Of a DNA stretch of 64,000 bases, positions 47,051 to 55,841 are shown one piece after another. The stretch covers positions 186,001-250,000 of the forward strand of contig JBGUOH010000009.1 of NCBI GenBank assembly GCA_045117995.1. Reading direction: 5' to 3'. The notes under the pieces are model-generated. The model saw only the letters and a list, made by a program, of their open reading frames with translations. It searched no databases and was not told the DNA's origin. Position 1 is the first letter of the stretch. The number at the start of each line of letters is the position of its first letter. The DNA is from RUG14515 sp045117995 (GTDB lineage: Bacteria > Bacillota_I > Bacilli_A > RFN20 > CAG-826). Made by a program: the position numbers and the translations under genes.

Positions 47051-48649
47051 ATGAAAAAAGTTTCAAAGTTTTTAGTTACTTTGGCGTTATCGGGCATGCT
47101 ATTGACAGCTTGTAACTTCCCAAATAACTCACAAGCAAATGAATCCGCCGGTGTATACAGACAACAAGAAATCTATCAATTATACGCTGCAGCGGGTGGC
47201 ACAAAGAACTACGAAGAATGGTTAGAAACTGTCAGAGGTGCTGATGGTGCTACATTCTTAGCAGGTGCTAAAGATCCAGCCGCAACAGACGGCAAAAACG
47301 GTGACATCTACGTCAACACCGTTACTTGGGACTTCTTCCTTAAAGTCAGTGGCGCTTGGAACAAATTAGGTAACCTCAAAGGTGAAAAGGGTGACAAAGG
47401 CGATAAAGGCGATAAGGGTGACAAAGGCGATCAAGGTATCCAAGGTATCCAAGGTGACAAGGGTGACAAGGGTGACAAAGGCGATAAGGGTGACAAGGGT
47501 GAACAAGGCATCCAAGGCGAACAAGGCATCCAAGGTGAACAAGGTATCCAAGGTATCCAAGGTGAACAAGGTATCCAAGGTGAACAAGGCATCCAAGGTG
47601 AAAAAGGTCAAGACGGCAATGGCATTGCTGAGGTCAAATTATCCAATGATGGACAAAACGACATTCACACTCTCGTCTTTACAGATGGTTCTGAATATAG
47701 CTTCAAGACACCAAATCCAGCAGTGTCGTTAGAAATCACAAACAACAGATTTTCCTTAGACGATCAAGACAATCCAGTATATTTGCCATATTACGTGGGA
47801 ACAAGTGCAAAACTTGATATAACGGTTGAAGTCACATTCGCTACAGGCGAAAAGAGAGAAATTGATAACTACACTGTTGAAGGCTTTGACTTATCCACAG
47901 AAGGCGCAAAAGATGTCGATGTAAAATTTGGTAGTTTAACCGAGCAACTCCAAGTTGAAGTTATTAACATTTCCGATGAAATCGCCAATGCATTAGCAGT
48001 CGATGGAATTAACGATGTGGTTCCTGGACTTAGTGCTGGTGCAGAAGATTATTCATACAGTACTGACTACAATCAATTGCTTATTGTTCAAGAAGCCAAT
48101 CTTACTGTTGCTCAAGCAATGACACAATACAAAGCTGATTTAGAAACAGCTGAATACACATTCATTTGGGGAAACGAAGATGAACAATTCTTCGTATCCA
48201 AAAACAAAGAATTATCTTTACAAGTCGTTAATTACTACGACCTCGCAATGATTGTTGTAATTAAGGATGTGAGAATGGCTGCTCCTGCTACAACCGATGG
48301 CGTTATGTGTGCAATGCTCCAAGCGTTATATGGCGATACATATAGTTGGGATGACTTCATTTCATACAACATTCCAAAGGCTCAAGAAAATGATGGATGG
48401 TACGCTTTCCTTAAATACAGTCAAAATGGTACTCAATCCAACTTCCAACGTTATATTGGTGCTTTCGAACAATACTATTTACCAGCATACATGGTTCCAA
48501 CATGTGCAGCATTTGAATTAGTTTATGAAGATGCTCCAGCAATTGAGAGAGACTATGTGTCTGCTGATGGAAAAGTTGCTGTCCGTGCAGTGTTCAATCT
48601 TTGGGGAAGTAATCTCTATCTCGACATGTACACATCTTACGTTGCATAA
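47051..48649 (+). CDS. Collagen-like (Gly-X-Y) lipoprotein 1
   Basis: 532 residues. A signal peptide with lipobox LLTAC (Cys21) is followed by a helical motif QEIYQLYAAAGG and YEEWLETVRG. A DGKNGDIYVNT/FFLKVSGAWNKLG module typical of collagen-like and phage-fibre proteins comes next. Residues 111-191 are 27 Gly-X-Y triplets (GDK, GEQ, GIQ), enough for a collagen triple helix. An Ig-like domain (~225-305) and a C-terminal domain of ~220 residues with no known family follow. It probably forms a trimeric surface stalk for adhesion. AAAGGAG precedes the ATG. It is a paralogue of the next gene, and their first 110 residues align without gaps. Confidence 0.88.
   Translation: MKKVSKFLVTLALSGMLLTACNFPNNSQANESAGVYRQQEIYQLYAAAGGTKNYEEWLETVRGADGATFLAGAKDPAATDGKNGDIYVNTVTWDFFLKVSGAWNKLGNLKGEKGDKGDKGDKGDKGDQGIQGIQGDKGDKGDKGDKGDKGEQGIQGEQGIQGEQGIQGIQGEQGIQGEQGIQGEKGQDGNGIAEVKLSNDGQNDIHTLVFTDGSEYSFKTPNPAVSLEITNNRFSLDDQDNPVYLPYYVGTSAKLDITVEVTFATGEKREIDNYTVEGFDLSTEGAKDVDVKFGSLTEQLQVEVINISDEIANALAVDGINDVVPGLSAGAEDYSYSTDYNQLLIVQEANLTVAQAMTQYKADLETAEYTFIWGNEDEQFFVSKNKELSLQVVNYYDLAMIVVIKDVRMAAPATTDGVMCAMLQALYGDTYSWDDFISYNIPKAQENDGWYAFLKYSQNGTQSNFQRYIGAFEQYYLPAYMVPTCAAFELVYEDAPAIERDYVSADGKVAVRAVFNLWGSNLYLDMYTSYVA
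47381..47623 (+). repeat. Tandem 9-bp/18-bp repeat encoding Gly-X-Y
   Basis: In-frame tandem units such as GGTGACAAG and GGCATCCAAGGTGAACAA encode 27 triplets. Because the unit length is a multiple of three, unequal exchange would change stalk length without breaking the frame. Confidence 0.9.
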
Positions 48650-48668
48650 ACAGTAAAGCAAAAACAAA

Positions 48669-48697
48669 GGGTGCTCACTCGAGTGCCCTTTTTCTTT
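48669..48697 (+). terminator. Terminator of collagen-like gene 1
   Basis: GGGTGCTC (48669-48676) pairs with GAGTGCCC (48681-48688) including two G-T pairs, then a T-rich run. Confidence 0.8.
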
Positions 48698-49085
48698 TGT
48701 GTTTATAAAAGTGACAGGTGTAAAATCATCGCAACATTATCTATTCTCTTTCGCATAATGACACGCATTATCATCTTTATATAGAAAAAATCGAAATTTT
48801 CTTTTTATTTTACACATTCCGAAAATCTGTAACATTTATCGCAAAATGATATATTCAACTTTGGAAATATCACAAATAAGTCTATATAAGGAGAATAAAT
48901 AAAAATTCACCAACATTAAGAATTAATGTATGGTGAAAAAACACTTATTTTCCTATATGTATATAAGACCGAGATTGTATTATATAGCGCACATGCAAGC
49001 AATTGCAAGAATATTTTTTTATTGTTTTCTCGTTTTGATAGGCATACGCTAGTAGACAAAATTAATTCTTAAAAAGGAGAACATT
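48698..49085 (+). other. Long intergenic leader before collagen-like gene 2
   Basis: 388 bp without a credible gene. It holds GTGACAGGTGTAA (48712-48724), an element TACACATTC..CTGTAAC..ATATTCAACTTT shared with the leader of gene 1, and AAATAAGT/ACTTATTT arms. It also has a 14-bp stem hairpin with one bulge (48906-48937) and a small GCAA-loop hairpin (48994-49007) followed by a T run. An AAGGAG at 48886-48891 is followed by no open frame. I see no protein-coding content. Confidence 0.6.
48906..48937 (+). repeat. Strong hairpin in the leader of collagen-like gene 2
   Basis: TTCACCA and ACATTAA pair with TTAATGT and TGGTGAA (14 bp, bulged A at 48930, loop GAA). It is flanked by A runs, so on the plus strand it is a structural hairpin and not a terminator. 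Confidence 0.7.
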
Positions 49086-51527
49086 ATGAGAAAAGCTTCA
49101 AAAATGTTTGTTGGTTTGGCTCTTGCAGGCATGCTTCTGACAGGCTGCAACTTCCCAAACAACTCACAAGCTAACAGCGAAGCCGGTGTCTACGAACAAC
49201 AACAAATTTATCAATTGTACGTGGCTAACGGTGGCGCAAAAACTTATGAAGAATGGTTAGAATCTGTCAGAGGTGCTGATGGCTCCACATTCTTAGCTGG
49301 TGCTAACGATCCAGCTGCTACAGATGGTAAAAACGGTGACATTTACGTCAACACCACCACTTGGGACTTCTTCCTTAAAATCAGTGGTGCCTGGAACAAA
49401 CTCGGTAACCTTAAAGGCGCACAAGGCGAAAAAGGTGAAAAAGGTGACAAAGGTGACCAAGGCGAAAAAGGTGACAAAGGTGATCAAGGCGAAAAAGGTG
49501 ACAAAGGCGATAAAGGTGACAAAGGTGACCAAGGCGAAAAAGGTGAAAAGGGCGATAAGGGCGAAGACGGCTTCGATGGTGAAGACGGCGCTCCAGGTGC
49601 TGACGGCAAAGACGGCAAAGACGGCAAAGACGGCGAAAACGGTGCTTCCGTTCTTACAGGCAGTGGCGCTCCAGCCGCAACCTTAGGTAAAGATGGCGAT
49701 TCCTATATCGACATTAAATCTTGGGACTTCTATACAAAGAACAACGGCAAATGGAAGAGAGTCGCCAACTTAACAGGCGAACTCACATGGGCCCCAGAAC
49801 TCGCAGCCGCGATGAATAAATATCTCGGTTTCACACTTCCATACGCAGATTATGATATGGATACACTCGACTTCGGTTATAGTTCATATTATGAAAGCTA
49901 TGGTATTGGTCTCTTCTACATTTACGATGAAGGTGAATACACACTCGCGGACTATGGTGAAAAATTATTAGCCGCAGGCTTTGAAGAAGGCACATATTAC
50001 TTCTCTTCAGGCTCTCACTATATTAAGACAGTTGGTGAAGCAGTTTACGAAGTCGTATTTGGTGAAGATGATGGTAACGTCATTAACGTTTATATGCCAA
50101 AATATGTCCCACCATACGATGCTGATTACTTCTTAGGCTTAGGTTTCGAAGCACAACAAGGTTGGCCAAAGGCCGCTGTTGATCAAGCCATGGGCGAAGA
50201 TAAATTCGCAGGTGTCAATCTCGATGCTACATGGTACGTCAAAGCCGGCAACAACTCTGGTGAATACTACTATGCTTTAATGGGTGGTGAAGGCTTACAC
50301 AAAGAAGCCATCTACGCTCAAGCTGAAGCTGCTGGCTTCGCATATCATACTGAATACGATATTTGGTTCGCTCCAGCAGATCCAGAAAACCCAGTGTTCG
50401 ATTCTAATAACGATGCTTATGTCCAAGTCCTTGAAAAAGATGGCTGGTCATACATTAAGTTCTATGGTGCTACAATTCCATACGAAGATGCTGACTTCCT
50501 CAACAACGGTTACACCGCTAACGATGGATTCCCAGCTGATGTCTTCGCATTAGCATACAACGAAGAAAATCAATTCGATGGTGTCAATCTCGATGGTCAA
50601 TGGTTCGTTAAATACTCCACAACCAATGGCACTGGCTCCAACATTGGTAAGGCAAGAACATCCGGTTCTGTTGCTACAAAAGGCGACTTCACTGCTGAAT
50701 TCATTGCTAACATTGCTGAAGGCGGCTTTGAATATGAAGATTATTTTCAAGATTATGAATTAGCTAATGATTCCTCTGCATATATGTATGTCAGTTTCGA
50801 ACGTGGCTACACAATCATCAACTTCTATGGTTCCTGGAAAGATACAGGTGAACCAGTCGATCTCCCAAGCGTTGATGAAGTTAACGAAAAAGTTATCGCT
50901 TACTTCGCTGCTTTAGATATCGAAGTTACATGTCCAGATTATGCGGCCGCTGAAGCAAACGCATACTATGAAGTATATGCCGCTAACGAATTACGTATCT
51001 ATGGTTCCAGCTCTGCTGAAATGAACGCTTTCGTTAATGCATTAGCTGCTGATGGTTGGACAACTGGTCCTGGTGACTACTCTGGTGACTTCGCTGCTTA
51101 CTTCGGTGAAACAGGCGCAACATTAAAAGTTGAAAACTGGTTCAGCTACATCAAGATTAAAATGTCTGTTGAATTACCACCAGAACCACCACAAGAATTT
51201 GATGTCTTCCCATACGAAGAACTCAACGAATTCTTTGAAGAATATGAATTAGATCTCGTATTAACAGCTGAACAAGCCGCTCAATTCGAAGGTGCTCCAT
51301 TCACACTCGAATATGGTGATTTCAATGGTTGGGCATACGCTGGTGTCTCAGCTGCTGGTGATCGCGAAGCTGCTTGGAAAGCACTTCTTGATCCAATCCT
51401 CGTTGCCGCTGGTTACGAAGAAAAGACAGATAGTCAATCAGGCACAAAATACTACGCCAACGCTGATGACCACCAAGTCTCATTCGAAGTTGCCGATGGT
51501 ATCACAACTGTTTACTTCGTTGAATAG
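49086..51527 (+). CDS. Collagen-like (Gly-X-Y) lipoprotein 2
   Basis: 813 residues. It has the same N-terminal plan as its neighbour: lipobox LLTGC (Cys21), QIYQLYVANGG, YEEWLESVRG and the GDIYVNT/FFLKISGAWNKLG module. About 26 Gly-X-Y triplets (111-188, mostly GDK, GEK and GKD) are followed by a second copy of the GDSYIDI/FYTKNNGKWKRV module. The C-terminal ~580 residues are a series of Tyr/Asp-rich beta-type repeats (units such as FLGLGFEAQQGWP and FLNNGYTANDGFP), not seen in gene 1. It is acidic overall. The likely role is a longer surface stalk with a different binding head. AAGGAG precedes the ATG and a terminator follows. Confidence 0.88.
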   Translation: MRKASKMFVGLALAGMLLTGCNFPNNSQANSEAGVYEQQQIYQLYVANGGAKTYEEWLESVRGADGSTFLAGANDPAATDGKNGDIYVNTTTWDFFLKISGAWNKLGNLKGAQGEKGEKGDKGDQGEKGDKGDQGEKGDKGDKGDKGDQGEKGEKGDKGEDGFDGEDGAPGADGKDGKDGKDGENGASVLTGSGAPAATLGKDGDSYIDIKSWDFYTKNNGKWKRVANLTGELTWAPELAAAMNKYLGFTLPYADYDMDTLDFGYSSYYESYGIGLFYIYDEGEYTLADYGEKLLAAGFEEGTYYFSSGSHYIKTVGEAVYEVVFGEDDGNVINVYMPKYVPPYDADYFLGLGFEAQQGWPKAAVDQAMGEDKFAGVNLDATWYVKAGNNSGEYYYALMGGEGLHKEAIYAQAEAAGFAYHTEYDIWFAPADPENPVFDSNNDAYVQVLEKDGWSYIKFYGATIPYEDADFLNNGYTANDGFPADVFALAYNEENQFDGVNLDGQWFVKYSTTNGTGSNIGKARTSGSVATKGDFTAEFIANIAEGGFEYEDYFQDYELANDSSAYMYVSFERGYTIINFYGSWKDTGEPVDLPSVDEVNEKVIAYFAALDIEVTCPDYAAAEANAYYEVYAANELRIYGSSSAEMNAFVNALAADGWTTGPGDYSGDFAAYFGETGATLKVENWFSYIKIKMSVELPPEPPQEFDVFPYEELNEFFEEYELDLVLTAEQAAQFEGAPFTLEYGDFNGWAYAGVSAAGDREAAWKALLDPILVAAGYEEKTDSQSGTKYYANADDHQVSFEVADGITTVYFVE
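49416..49649 (+). repeat. Tandem 9-bp repeat encoding Gly-X-Y (gene 2)
   Basis: In-frame units such as GGTGACAAA and GGCGAAAAA encode about 26 triplets. The unit composition differs from gene 1, so the two tracts expanded independently. Confidence 0.9.
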
Positions 51528-51546
51528 TTAAAATCAAACAAAATCA

Positions 51547-51574
51547 AAGCGGATCTCAATGGTCCGCTTTTTTC
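51547..51574 (+). terminator. Terminator of collagen-like gene 2
   Basis: AGCGGA (51548-51553) pairs with TCCGCT (51563-51568), then a run of T. Confidence 0.85.
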
Positions 51575-51593
51575 ATGCTTATATTATTAAGAA

Positions 51594-52757
51594 TTAAGCA
51601 GTTAGTTCTTTTAAGTAATGCTTTCTAGCATACATTTCTCTATCTGCTCTAGTGAAGATTTGAATAATTGTGGTGTCTTTTTCGTGATCAAAGTCTGAAA
51701 TACCCGCAGCCACCACTACTACGCTATGATTCTTGACATTTTCATCAATCATCTTGTTGAAATTATCTAATAGTTTCTTTCTATCTTTAAATTCTTGGCC
51801 TTTTAAGATAATGGTGAATTCATCACCACCAACACGATAAATAGGTACCTCTTTAAAACAATCTTCAATTAATCTCACAGAATCGACAATATATTTATCA
51901 CCAGCTTCATGGCCAAATCTATCGTTAACATCTTTTAAGTTATTTAAATCAAAGACCACCATGGCAAACTCTTCCATTTCGCCTTTATTAATTGCATCAT
52001 CAATTTCCGCTTCAGCATCAACATAAGCGTGTTTGCTCATCACTCCAGTTAAAGCATCAAACGATACTTGGTAACGGGCTTCCGCTAATTCGAGTCTCTG
52101 ATTGGCTTTTTCGTCTTCCACAACAAGAGTGTGTAAGATGGTAATACCAAATAGATAACCATAAGAATACATTGGAAGAAGTGGGAAGATCACTTGCAAG
52201 ATAATTGCCACCATCATGAATAAGCTAAAGACGCCAACCATGAGGTAATGACGTTTCATAGAACCTTGTTTTTTAATGGATTCAATAAATGTTGAAATAG
52301 ATAAGATAAGGAACATCAGTATTTGAACGCTTAACATCACATATCTTCCGATTTGTGCTTTATATTCACATTCATTAGAAACAGTAAATAGGATTGGGAA
52401 AGCAAAATTAAGTGCAATAACAACAATCTGCATAGAAAAAACCATTAAACTAGCGTAAATAATGGTCTTTTTCTTTGCTCCTAAATATTCGAATATGAAA
52501 TAGCCCCAGAATAAGATAGAGCTAGCCATTGCGATAAAGTAAACTGTGGTATCTGCAAATAGAGGAACGACTAATTTTGCATCATAAAAGAAACCCCAGA
52601 AAGCATCGGTAATATGATAGGCAATAACATTCAATAAAAAGAAAAGATAGAACTTTTGTCCTGGAAATGGCTTTCTGTCTCTAAATCTGACAAAAATATC
52701 TAAGTTAACGATGAAATGAATAATAATTGCAATTATTCCCACTAACGAATACGCCAT
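51594..52757 (-). CDS. Membrane diguanylate cyclase (7TM-GGDEF)
   Basis: 387 residues. About seven membrane helices (to ~215) are followed by a short helical linker and a GGDEF domain (~225-387). The domain has DALTGVMSKHAYVDAE and an intact active site YRVGGDEFTII, so it should synthesise c-di-GMP in response to a membrane signal. Cyclase residues NLKDVNDRFGHEAGD are also present. A GGGAGG site supports the start. Together with the PAS-GGDEF and EAL genes it brackets the two collagen-like lipoprotein genes, which is the main reason to link c-di-GMP to their control (inference). Confidence 0.9.
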   Translation of the reverse strand: MAYSLVGIIAIIIHFIVNLDIFVRFRDRKPFPGQKFYLFFLLNVIAYHITDAFWGFFYDAKLVVPLFADTTVYFIAMASSILFWGYFIFEYLGAKKKTIIYASLMVFSMQIVVIALNFAFPILFTVSNECEYKAQIGRYVMLSVQILMFLILSISTFIESIKKQGSMKRHYLMVGVFSLFMMVAIILQVIFPLLPMYSYGYLFGITILHTLVVEDEKANQRLELAEARYQVSFDALTGVMSKHAYVDAEAEIDDAINKGEMEEFAMVVFDLNNLKDVNDRFGHEAGDKYIVDSVRLIEDCFKEVPIYRVGGDEFTIILKGQEFKDRKKLLDNFNKMIDENVKNHSVVVVAAGISDFDHEKDTTIIQIFTRADREMYARKHYLKELTA

Positions 52758-53068
52758 ATGCTGTTCCTCCCTATTGATGATGATTATCTATAAAACTTTC
52801 ATACATGTTTGTTGGCTTCTTTTAAGTTATTAACCAATTAGCGGCCTCCTAATGAGATTTTCACTTGTGAGGTACAATTCCTCATCATTAGTGTTTTTAA
52901 CGCTGTTAATGGCTAAAAACATCAATGATTCCACCAAAATTATCTTTTATCTTCTTCGTTTGGATGAAACTATTACAAAGTTGCTTAAAATTGATGTTCT
53001 CCATAAATACGAAACGTCCCTAGTTGGTTTAATTATATTTAAAGCATGCGCACAAAAGTGCCACACAC
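52758..53068. other. Intergenic region between the cyclase and MFS genes
   Basis: 311 bp between divergent genes. A small hairpin GAGG/CCTC (52868-52882) is enclosed by TAATGAG-like arms. A 77-codon open frame in the middle lacks a ribosome site and overlaps the MFS start. I see no convincing RNA gene and no c-di-GMP riboswitch consensus. Confidence 0.5.
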
Positions 53069-54481
53069 ATGAAAAAGAGATCTAAAAGGTATAGAAAAGC
53101 ATCAAAACATAATGTTATGATGTTTGACATGAACGAGCTAGAAAATCAAAAAGTAACGAATGCTTCTGAAGAAATTAGTGAGCCAGTTAAAACCAGAAAC
53201 GTCTTCACTAATCGTAATTTTACTTTGACCTTTTTAGGGGCTTTAGTTTCTAATGTCGCTGCGTTATTTTACTCTTTTGCCGTCTCTTTCTATATTTTAA
53301 AAATCACTAAAAACAACGCTTTGATTCAAGGGCTATATTTAGCCACTGGTGGTATTACATTCTGTATCGTTACTTTATTCGGCGGAGTTATATCCGATAG
53401 ATTTAATAAAGCTAAGATTATGTATATGTGTGACTATCTAAAAGGTGGCATCATTATTGGTTTCACACTACTATTGATGTTCGCCATTAAGTCAGTTGTC
53501 TGGCAAGTTACATCATTATTTATCGTGACAGTATTATTAAACGCTATCGCAGGTATCTTCACTCCTGCTTCTGCATCATTACTGCCACAAATTGTTAAGG
53601 AGCAACAATTTCAACAAGCTCAATCATATTTCTCTATACTCAATAGTTTCCAATCAATCTTCGGTGTGATTCTCGCGGGTATTTTATATACCCTTATACC
53701 AATTAATGTTCTTTTCATGATTGTGGGTGCTTGTTATATATTAAGCGCTATTTCGGAAATGTTTATTAGATATGATTCTAAATTTGAAAAGCGTAATGAG
53801 AAATTAACAATGAAGGTGGTATTTAGTGATATCGGATCTGGCTTTAAATACCTCGTTTCTATTAAAGCGATTCTCGCCATCATGATTTGTGTCCTATTTA
53901 TTAATTTCTTCTTCTCCCCTATCTTTGATAATTTTGCCCCATATTTTATTGCCACTGACGTCACCGGAACAAATTACATGTTCCATGAAAGCATGGCGCC
54001 AGAAATGTGGAGTTCATTCTTCTCTGTTGCCGTGGGTCTAGGTTCATTAATAATGGGCATCATCTTATCCACACAAAAGCAAAAAGAAAAATGTAATGGC
54101 TTAATTAGATGGTCAATGATTGGTGTTTCAGTAGTCATAATTTTAATGACTGTAGCGTACGTCTTATTTAAAAACGGTGTGATAGATATCAATGCGCTAT
54201 TAATAACCGTTATCGCTGTCTTATTTGTAGTGGGTATATGCATTATTTTGATTAACGTTCCATCCACTACTGCGATGATGAAAATCGTTGATAAAGATAA
54301 ATTTGGTAAAGTAAGTAGTGTCGCTAACATTGGTTCCCAAGGCTTAATTCCATTAAGTATGTTATTAGGGGGTTTAGCCCTTAACTACATTGGTTCAATC
54401 GGTTTATTAGCGATATGTGCTGGAGGATTCTTAATCACCTCGTTGGTGCTCTTCGTTATAAAACCTGTTAGGGACATATAA
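53069..54481 (+). CDS. MFS exporter (macrolide-efflux/MFS_3 type)
   Basis: 470 residues. A ~45-residue charged N-terminal extension leads into twelve predicted membrane helices. The first-loop motif GGVISDRFNKAKIMY is the MFS motif A (GxxxDRxxRR type). The layout, starting TLTFLGALVSNVAALFYSFAVSFYIL, is that of the macrolide-efflux and MFS_3 exporters. The substrate is unknown; drugs, peptides or metabolites are possible. The start is uncertain: MKKRSKRY at 53069 has no clear ribosome site, and an internal ATG at the MMFDMNE segment, near 53117, is an alternative. Confidence 0.82.
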   Translation: MKKRSKRYRKASKHNVMMFDMNELENQKVTNASEEISEPVKTRNVFTNRNFTLTFLGALVSNVAALFYSFAVSFYILKITKNNALIQGLYLATGGITFCIVTLFGGVISDRFNKAKIMYMCDYLKGGIIIGFTLLLMFAIKSVVWQVTSLFIVTVLLNAIAGIFTPASASLLPQIVKEQQFQQAQSYFSILNSFQSIFGVILAGILYTLIPINVLFMIVGACYILSAISEMFIRYDSKFEKRNEKLTMKVVFSDIGSGFKYLVSIKAILAIMICVLFINFFFSPIFDNFAPYFIATDVTGTNYMFHESMAPEMWSSFFSVAVGLGSLIMGIILSTQKQKEKCNGLIRWSMIGVSVVIILMTVAYVLFKNGVIDINALLITVIAVLFVVGICIILINVPSTTAMMKIVDKDKFGKVSSVANIGSQGLIPLSMLLGGLALNYIGSIGLLAICAGGFLITSLVLFVIKPVRDI

Positions 54482-54554
54482 TTAAAAGACCTCGTTTTGA
54501 AGTGTGTCTGTTTTGGGGTTCAGTTCATTTTGGATGACTTTTTTATTGTGATTA

Positions 54555-55841
54555 TTATAAGCTTCCGTATTGAGCAACAGCTTCATCCACTGTTAGGTCG
54601 CCTCTACCAACTTTATAGGAGGCAATTCTCAATTGTTTAACAAGTGGATCTTTAATACCGAGAGCTTCCGGAGAGAATGTACGGTCCGCTGGAATCTTAC
54701 CAAATGACGCATAAACAGGGTCGAATGATAATTCATTTGTTGGTGTCACTAAACGCTTTAAAGACGCCATGCTGTTTAATTCTTCGGTTCTAATTAAGAA
54801 TCTCATAAACTCATTTGTCATATCTAAGTTTTCGCAATCCTTATTAACGGAGAATTGAATGGATGGGCTATCAATGAAATAACCACCTTTATCGTTTAAA
54901 GGAATTGGTAAATATGAATATTCAAATGGATTATTAATGAATGCTTCGGATTCTTTTTCACGTTTTTTAGTGCCAGAAACTGTATCACCCGCACAAATCA
55001 TCATTGGAACATCACCTTCATAGAAGCGTAAGATGACTTTAGTATAGTTATCGGTGATTTTATCGCACTCTTCAATGTTGATAGCTTTATTATCAACGAG
55101 TTGTTTAACTTTATTTAAAGCTTCGCGCATATATTCGCCAGCGGATGGATCAAGATTATTAGCTTTCTTAAGTGCTTCTGGATTTGGCGCTAGAGTGGCG
55201 ACAAATGATGGATAAGCAATTGTGTTCATTAAACAGCTTGAATCTTTCAAACTATAGCCCATCATTGGGCTCTTATAGCCTTTTTCAACAAATGAAGCGC
55301 AGGCTTCTAATAATTCATTCCATGTGCTTGGAATATTAATACCTTCTTTTTTGAATAAATTATTGTTCACTAAGGTACCATATGTTCTGGAGAAAACAGG
55401 AACCATTAATACCTTATTATTTGCATCGTGATTGATTAAACCTGAACGAATGCATTTTAAATTCATTTTTAATGATGCATCTGAAAGATCTTCCATATGA
55501 GGAATGATGGTCGAGTATTTAGCATCACCCGCGGTCCATGCGGCATACGAGAAGAAGATATTTGGTTTATTATTGCCTTCTAATACTGTCGCTAGGTTAT
55601 TGGTGTAATCGTCAACTTTTTCATAACTAAGAGCGACATTTGGATAATATTGATTGAATCTATCAAATTCCTTTTCTAACGCTTCAAAGTTACTGTAGTC
55701 CCCCACTACTCTGACTTGACATTTAGTCTCTAAATCTAATGATGGCTTGAATGTTTCGTCAACTTTATTATTTCCCTTGTTACAAGAAATTAATAAAGTC
55801 ATGGAGACGACGCCTAAAATAGCACAAGTTACTTTCTTCAT
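54555..55841 (-). CDS. Extracellular solute-binding lipoprotein, family 1
   Basis: 428 residues. A signal peptide with lipobox LLISC (Cys20) is followed by a family-1 solute-binding fold: an early FEALEKEFDRFNQYYPNV segment, NIFFSYAAWTAGDA, and PSTWNELLEACASFVEKGY near 180, as in sugar-binding proteins. No permease or ATPase gene is adjacent. Its ATG overlaps the TGA of the hybrid histidine kinase (ATGA), and the ribosome site GGGAGG lies inside the kinase gene. It may therefore act as a ligand-binding partner of that kinase and not as a transporter part (inference); transport by a distant permease is the alternative. Confidence 0.85.
   Translation of the reverse strand: MKKVTCAILGVVSMTLLISCNKGNNKVDETFKPSLDLETKCQVRVVGDYSNFEALEKEFDRFNQYYPNVALSYEKVDDYTNNLATVLEGNNKPNIFFSYAAWTAGDAKYSTIIPHMEDLSDASLKMNLKCIRSGLINHDANNKVLMVPVFSRTYGTLVNNNLFKKEGINIPSTWNELLEACASFVEKGYKSPMMGYSLKDSSCLMNTIAYPSFVATLAPNPEALKKANNLDPSAGEYMREALNKVKQLVDNKAINIEECDKITDNYTKVILRFYEGDVPMMICAGDTVSGTKKREKESEAFINNPFEYSYLPIPLNDKGGYFIDSPSIQFSVNKDCENLDMTNEFMRFLIRTEELNSMASLKRLVTPTNELSFDPVYASFGKIPADRTFSPEALGIKDPLVKQLRIASYKVGRGDLTVDEAVAQYGSL

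Noticed and set aside
47381..47623. CRISPR-like regular repeats
   Set aside because: The units are 9-18 bp, contiguous without spacers and in frame with a Gly-X-Y protein.
47366..47732. Long open frames on both strands across the Gly-X-Y region
   Set aside because: They are by-products of the 9-bp tandem repeat, have low-complexity Lys/Val or Leu/Thr/Phe content, and lack ribosome sites.
49293..49686. Open frames opposite and out of frame with collagen-like gene 2
   Set aside because: Same cause: repeat-driven, low complexity, no start signals.
52852..53085. 77-codon open frame before the MFS gene
   Set aside because: No ribosome site, overlap with the MFS start, and no recognisable composition.
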